8,138 bases of DNA from an uncultured Anaerolineaceae bacterium. Lineage in GTDB: Bacteria > Chloroflexota > Anaerolineae > Anaerolineales > Anaerolineaceae. Below the pieces are notes generated by a model that worked only from the letters and a program-made list of their open reading frames with translations, was not told the origin of the DNA and did not search any database. Where the stretch lies: the NCBI GenBank assembly GCA_937890875.1, contig CALAEB010000509.1:1-8138 (forward strand). Direction: 5' to 3'. A program made the translations under genes and the position numbers. This document shows positions 4,460-8,138 of the stretch, one piece after another (within the stretch, counting starts at the first letter, position 1; every line of letters begins with the position of its first letter).

Positions 4460-6616
4460 GTGAATCCACATAGACGGCCCCCCAAAATGCTCTTTTTTGT
4501 CCTTGCCGCGGCGCTCGGCTTGCTGGTTGCCGGATGCGACAGGATTAACCTGCGGAATGATCCGGAAATCCAAACCAATCTCGCGGTGGAGACTCAAATC
4601 GCGAAAGCATTAGCCGAAATTCCAAACAGTCAGACCAAAGCTGACATCATTGACGGGGCAGAGACGCTTGAACCAAAAATTTCCCTGATTTTTACCGGGG
4701 ATCCGACAGAACCGGTATTATCAGCGTTGATCAGTCTTTTGGATGAATATCAGATATCGGCTTCTTTTTTCCTGTCCGACACATATATGACACAATACCC
4801 GGGAATTTCGCCGGTTATCGCAAAAAAAGGGTATAACCTCGGGCTGATCATCTTTCCGGAAATCACTTTTTATGAAAAAATTTCGGATAATGAAATCGTC
4901 CGGTCCATCAAGGCAAGCCAGCAAACGCTGAGAGAACAGACCGGTTTGGTTCAGAACCAGCTGATTTTCAACAGCGATTATGCAAAGGATTCCCTGATCA
5001 CAATTAAAGCCTGCGGGATTGATGCGTTGATCTATCCGACGCATACGCCTTCTGCGGGAGATCTCGCCACCAAGGAAAAAGCGGCTGCTTACGTGGAAAT
5101 GATCCCGATGGGATCCGTCGTTTCAATTCCGATCGGGGAGGAATCCGCCACATATATTAATGACAGCCAGCTGGAACCCGGCAGCGCAAACCCGATCATT
5201 ACTTCAATTCAATGGCTGATTGAAGAATTCCTGAAGGAAGGCGTTGATTTTATCGACCCGCAGTACATTGAAAGTTTAACGACCCCGCAAGTAGATATTT
5301 CTTTCCTGCCGGAAGATTATGACGAAACCGAGCAGGCGGAAGTTTTCACATCGGTGAAAAATACTGCCGATTCCGTAACCCTATCCTTCAGCCACTTGGG
5401 GGATAAACAGACCATAACCGATCTTTTGGACACGCTGGGCACCTTGAATATCAAGGCCACTTTTTTCATAACCGGGAGAGAAGTCCTGCAATACCGGGAT
5501 ACGATCGCGCTGATCGCCGCCAAAGGACACAGCATTGAAAACGCCGGTTATTCAGGGGCCAATACCAGGCTGATGAGCCATGAAGAGGTGTATCTCGAAA
5601 TTGAGAACGGAAGGCTCCTGATTGAAGAAGAACTTGGCTTTTCTCCGAAATATTATCAGCCGGAAGGCGGATTCGTCAATAAAACCATCCGGGAAGCGGC
5701 GTATTACGCCGACGTGCCGATCGTTTCTCCGAATAAATATCTGCAGAATAACCCGAACCTTACCGCGGAAGAGCTTGTAGCTCAGGCGGGGAGCCATTTT
5801 GAACCCGGCGATGTGATTGCCGTTGAAATCAGCTCAACGAACCGGATCAATGACCTGGTGAGGGCAATTGCGGCTGCCGTTAAGAAAGACCGGCTGACCT
5901 TTTTAACGGTCAGCGCCCTAATCGATACAGTTCTGAAAAGGTCATCCCTTCAGGAGATCGAGGGATGGGACCGGATTGCCGTGAATATGGATTTTGACCC
6001 GGATTCCGCCGTGACCGGCAAATACTTTGAAAAAATTTCAACGGAGGAACCGGTTGTTTTTCTGGCTTTTTACGATTGGGGAAACCAGGAAACCATCACG
6101 GCAATTCTGGATTTGTTGCAGCGCTTTGATATTCAGGCCAGTTTCTTCGTGCACGGAATGGACGCGGAACAAGACCCGTTGCTTGTACAGAAAATTAACG
6201 ATAATGGGCATGATTCTTGCAACAGCACTTATCAAAAGGATACAAATGCGGTGGCGCTGACCAACGAGGAACTGCAGCAGGATCTGGTGCAATCTTATCA
6301 GGCAATCGCCATAGCAATCGGAGAAGCTCCGAAGCCTTACTACTTATCGTCCGTTCTGAAACGAAACAAACAGACGATCAATACGATCCTTGCGACAGGG
6401 ATTGAAGCCATTATCGACTTGGGGAGCAAAGTCCCCACGGCAGGACTTTCAATTGAAAAAGTTTACCGGAACCTTTCAAATTTTGAAAATAACGGGCAAA
6501 TAATCTGTCTTCCGCTCTCAGGCGGAGAAACAGAAAGCGAATTTTTACAAAAAATAATTGTTGAGCTGCAAGGGAAGGGCTTCGAATTTCAAAAACTGAG
6601 TGATTATATCGGATAG
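4460..6616 (+). CDS. Lipoprotein with three degenerate NodB/polysaccharide-deacetylase-like modules
   Basis: 718 residues from GTG. A basic start (H4 R5 R6 K9), a hydrophobic segment and L-V-A-G-C give lipid attachment at Cys26. Three NodB-like modules follow, at about 72-275, 303-497 and 529-718, each with the TFF-type strand: ASFFLSD, ATFFITG, ASFFVHG. True NodB enzymes have F-D-D in motif 1 and G-H-E-I-G-N-H-x3-H in motif 2, giving one metal-binding Asp and two His. Here motif 1 reads F78-T-G, F310-S-H and F537-Y-D, and the His positions are I130/E134, A362/G366 and S589/K593. Only D539 could still bind metal, so hydrolytic deacetylation is unlikely. Module 2 keeps GH (356-357) and a QPEGG remnant of motif 3. 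Role unknown; binding of cell-wall or other glycans is possible. A paralogue follows 80 bp downstream, probably in one operon. Fold is confident, function is not. Confidence 0.85.
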   Translation: MNPHRRPPKMLFFVLAAALGLLVAGCDRINLRNDPEIQTNLAVETQIAKALAEIPNSQTKADIIDGAETLEPKISLIFTGDPTEPVLSALISLLDEYQISASFFLSDTYMTQYPGISPVIAKKGYNLGLIIFPEITFYEKISDNEIVRSIKASQQTLREQTGLVQNQLIFNSDYAKDSLITIKACGIDALIYPTHTPSAGDLATKEKAAAYVEMIPMGSVVSIPIGEESATYINDSQLEPGSANPIITSIQWLIEEFLKEGVDFIDPQYIESLTTPQVDISFLPEDYDETEQAEVFTSVKNTADSVTLSFSHLGDKQTITDLLDTLGTLNIKATFFITGREVLQYRDTIALIAAKGHSIENAGYSGANTRLMSHEEVYLEIENGRLLIEEELGFSPKYYQPEGGFVNKTIREAAYYADVPIVSPNKYLQNNPNLTAEELVAQAGSHFEPGDVIAVEISSTNRINDLVRAIAAAVKKDRLTFLTVSALIDTVLKRSSLQEIEGWDRIAVNMDFDPDSAVTGKYFEKISTEEPVVFLAFYDWGNQETITAILDLLQRFDIQASFFVHGMDAEQDPLLVQKINDNGHDSCNSTYQKDTNAVALTNEELQQDLVQSYQAIAIAIGEAPKPYYLSSVLKRNKQTINTILATGIEAIIDLGSKVPTAGLSIEKVYRNLSNFENNGQIICLPLSGGETESEFLQKIIVELQGKGFEFQKLSDYIG

Positions 6617-6630
6617 TCACCCGGTTCGGA

Positions 6631-6653
6631 CAGCCGGGATAAAACCCGCGCTG
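6631..6653 (+). other. Bulged hairpin between the two paralogues
   Basis: CAGCCGGG (6631-6638), a loop ATAAAA, then CCCG, one bulged C (6649) and GCTG pair to give an eight-pair GC-rich stem. No T tract follows, so it is not a standard terminator. It may set relative expression or mRNA stability of the upstream and downstream genes, or may be incidental. Confidence 0.35.
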
Positions 6654-6696
6654 TTCCCTTGGCTGGTTTCGCCGTTGCATGAAGAGAGAGTAAACA

Positions 6697-8138
6697 ATGC
6701 CTGAATTCGTAAACCGCAAAATTCAACCAATTAAAATTTTCTTCATATTAATGACGGCCGCTGTCATGTCCCCTTCAATGTCGCTTATTGCGTCAGCAGC
6801 TTCTTTCGACAGCAACGAAACCAGAATCCAGAACTTGATTAATGAATTTCAGCATTTGGAGAAAAAAGCTGAAATTCTCAGTGAACAGGAAATTCTGGGC
6901 CAAAAAATTGCGCTGATATTTGAAGGTGAAAATAACCAGAAAACGGTCGACGGGATTATTGAAATCCTGAAAGAATATGACATACCGGGAAGTTTTTACC
7001 TGACCGGCATTTCGGTTTCGGAAAATCCGGAATCTGTGCAGAATATCATTCAATCCGGATTCGAAATCGGGAATTATGCTGCCAATGACAGCACCGCCAT
7101 TGACAATCAGTCCATTGAAAAAATCGCCCGGACCATTTTTTCTTCGCAAAGGGCATTTGAGGCTTCGATTAATTTACTGCCGGCTACAGCCCGGGTTAAC
7201 AGTTTTACCTATCCGGAAAAATTATTAAAAATAGCCAAAGCCTGCGGCATAGATAATATTATTAAACCGTCCGCCTTTCTCAACTACAGAAGTTTTTCGA
7301 CCAAGGAAGATACGGAAGGATATGTCCGTCATACCACTTGGGGAACGATCCTCGCCATAAAAATTGATCAGGAGCTGGGTGAAACCGAATATGTGGACCA
7401 AGTGAAAGACCTGGACGAGAAACCCGCAGTTGATCCGGAGCCTTCGGTTGAACTGGATCAACCGAACGTCCCAGCGGAAGATCCGATCTCTGAAGATCAG
7501 GAAGAAAAACTGCTCAGGGTCGTCACCTGGCTGATCCAAAGCTATTTGGAAGCCGGATTTGAATTCGTTACCCCCCAGGAGATAAACAATCTGGCGGATC
7601 CTGAACTGTCCGCCGACTTTGGCGCGCAGCGCTCCGAAACGCCCGCCCTCTCTGAGATATTCGAAACAGCCTATACAACCCAGCGCGCAGTTGCCATTAC
7701 ATTCAATAACCTGACCGGGGGCAATGAAGAAGAAATTTATGCGCTGCTGGACAATTTGGACCGGTTTAATATTCAGGCGACTTTTTTCATAACCGGCCTT
7801 GAAGCGTTTGAGCAAAAGCCGTTGATCCGGGAAATCATCCAGCGGGGACATCAGGTTGAAACCGCCGGTTTTACCGGAAGCATTTCGAAAGATGACGACT
7901 ACAACATAGTCTATAAGGAGATCCTGAAAGGGACAAAGACGCTGTTCCAGGAATTCGGAATCACGCCGCGATTCTTACGTTTTACCGTCAGCAATACCAG
8001 CGCAACCGTCCGTGAGGCGGCCAAAAATCTTAATCTTGTGCTCACTTCTTATGATAAGAATCCGCCGATTTATGATGACGCCACAGTTGATCAGACCATG
8101 GAATATTTTTCATCCGGATTTCACCGCGGCAACATCCT
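6697..8138 (+). CDS. Secreted protein with at least two degenerate NodB-like modules, 3' end missing
   Basis: 480 complete codons from ATG, open at the right edge; a purine run GAAGAGAGAG lies six bases before the ATG. R7, K8 and K13 precede a hydrophobic stretch ending S-L-I-A-S-A-A-S, so signal peptidase I should cut near residue 34-35; there is no lipobox Cys. Module 1 (about 69-290) has F75-E-G in motif 1 and GFEIGN (121-126) with Y127 and D131 where metal-binding His belong. Module 2 (about 330 onward) has T335-F-N-N, ATFFITG and G384-H with A390 and G394 in place of the His pair. Metal-dependent deacetylase activity is therefore unlikely. It matches the upstream gene module for module (KACGID, ALI/NII, GF/VDFI/VT-PQ), so the two arose by duplication. 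Residues about 229-270 are an acidic Pro-rich insert absent from the paralogue. A third module may lie beyond the edge. Confidence 0.82.
   Translation, partial: MPEFVNRKIQPIKIFFILMTAAVMSPSMSLIASAASFDSNETRIQNLINEFQHLEKKAEILSEQEILGQKIALIFEGENNQKTVDGIIEILKEYDIPGSFYLTGISVSENPESVQNIIQSGFEIGNYAANDSTAIDNQSIEKIARTIFSSQRAFEASINLLPATARVNSFTYPEKLLKIAKACGIDNIIKPSAFLNYRSFSTKEDTEGYVRHTTWGTILAIKIDQELGETEYVDQVKDLDEKPAVDPEPSVELDQPNVPAEDPISEDQEEKLLRVVTWLIQSYLEAGFEFVTPQEINNLADPELSADFGAQRSETPALSEIFETAYTTQRAVAITFNNLTGGNEEEIYALLDNLDRFNIQATFFITGLEAFEQKPLIREIIQRGHQVETAGFTGSISKDDDYNIVYKEILKGTKTLFQEFGITPRFLRFTVSNTSATVREAAKNLNLVLTSYDKNPPIYDDATVDQTMEYFSSGFHRGNI

Noticed and set aside
4460..8138. Annotation of the two plus-strand proteins as active polysaccharide or peptidoglycan deacetylases.
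   Set aside because: The fold matches, but all five modules lack both metal-binding His and four lack both motif-1 Asp, so activity should not be assumed.

Overview
The window reads as chromosomal DNA of an anaerobic Chloroflexota bacterium, probably Anaerolineae. This is an inference. It rests on a solute-binding lipoprotein whose Cys is followed by a TPTPVPPTEVP-type tether and then a long Pro/Ala/Glu tether, on intermediate GC, and on strong Shine-Dalgarno sequences. No rRNA, tRNA, CRISPR array or insertion sequence was seen.

Left half, minus strand (3965 down to 1): part of a peptide or nickel type ABC importer operon. The order of transcription is oppD-like ATPase, oppF-like ATPase (overlapping by one base, TGATG), a 114-bp gap, then a family 5 solute-binding lipoprotein that runs off the left edge. 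The permease genes are not in the window. A near-consensus sigma-70 promoter (TTGACA, 17 bp, TATACT) lies at 4090-4118. Its predicted leader carries a tiny Leu-rich ORF. The gap before the binding-protein gene holds a weak terminator-like U tract, a perfect 16-bp palindrome and a TATAAA box, so that gene may be expressed partly on its own.

Middle (3966-4459): a 494-bp divergent intergenic region. It contains the operon promoter and an unusually dense set of inverted repeats between 4140 and 4285, including two mutually exclusive hairpins.

Right half, plus strand (4460 to the end): two tandem, clearly paralogous exported proteins. The first (718 aa, lipoprotein) has three NodB/polysaccharide-deacetylase-like modules. 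The second (ordinary signal peptide, cut by the right edge) has at least two. All five modules keep the fold-defining strands (for example ATFFITG) but have lost both metal-binding histidines, and four have lost both motif-1 aspartates. They are best described as multi-module pseudo-deacetylases of unknown function. This is the most novel content of the window. The two halves share a divergent control region, but nothing else in the sequence ties their functions together.
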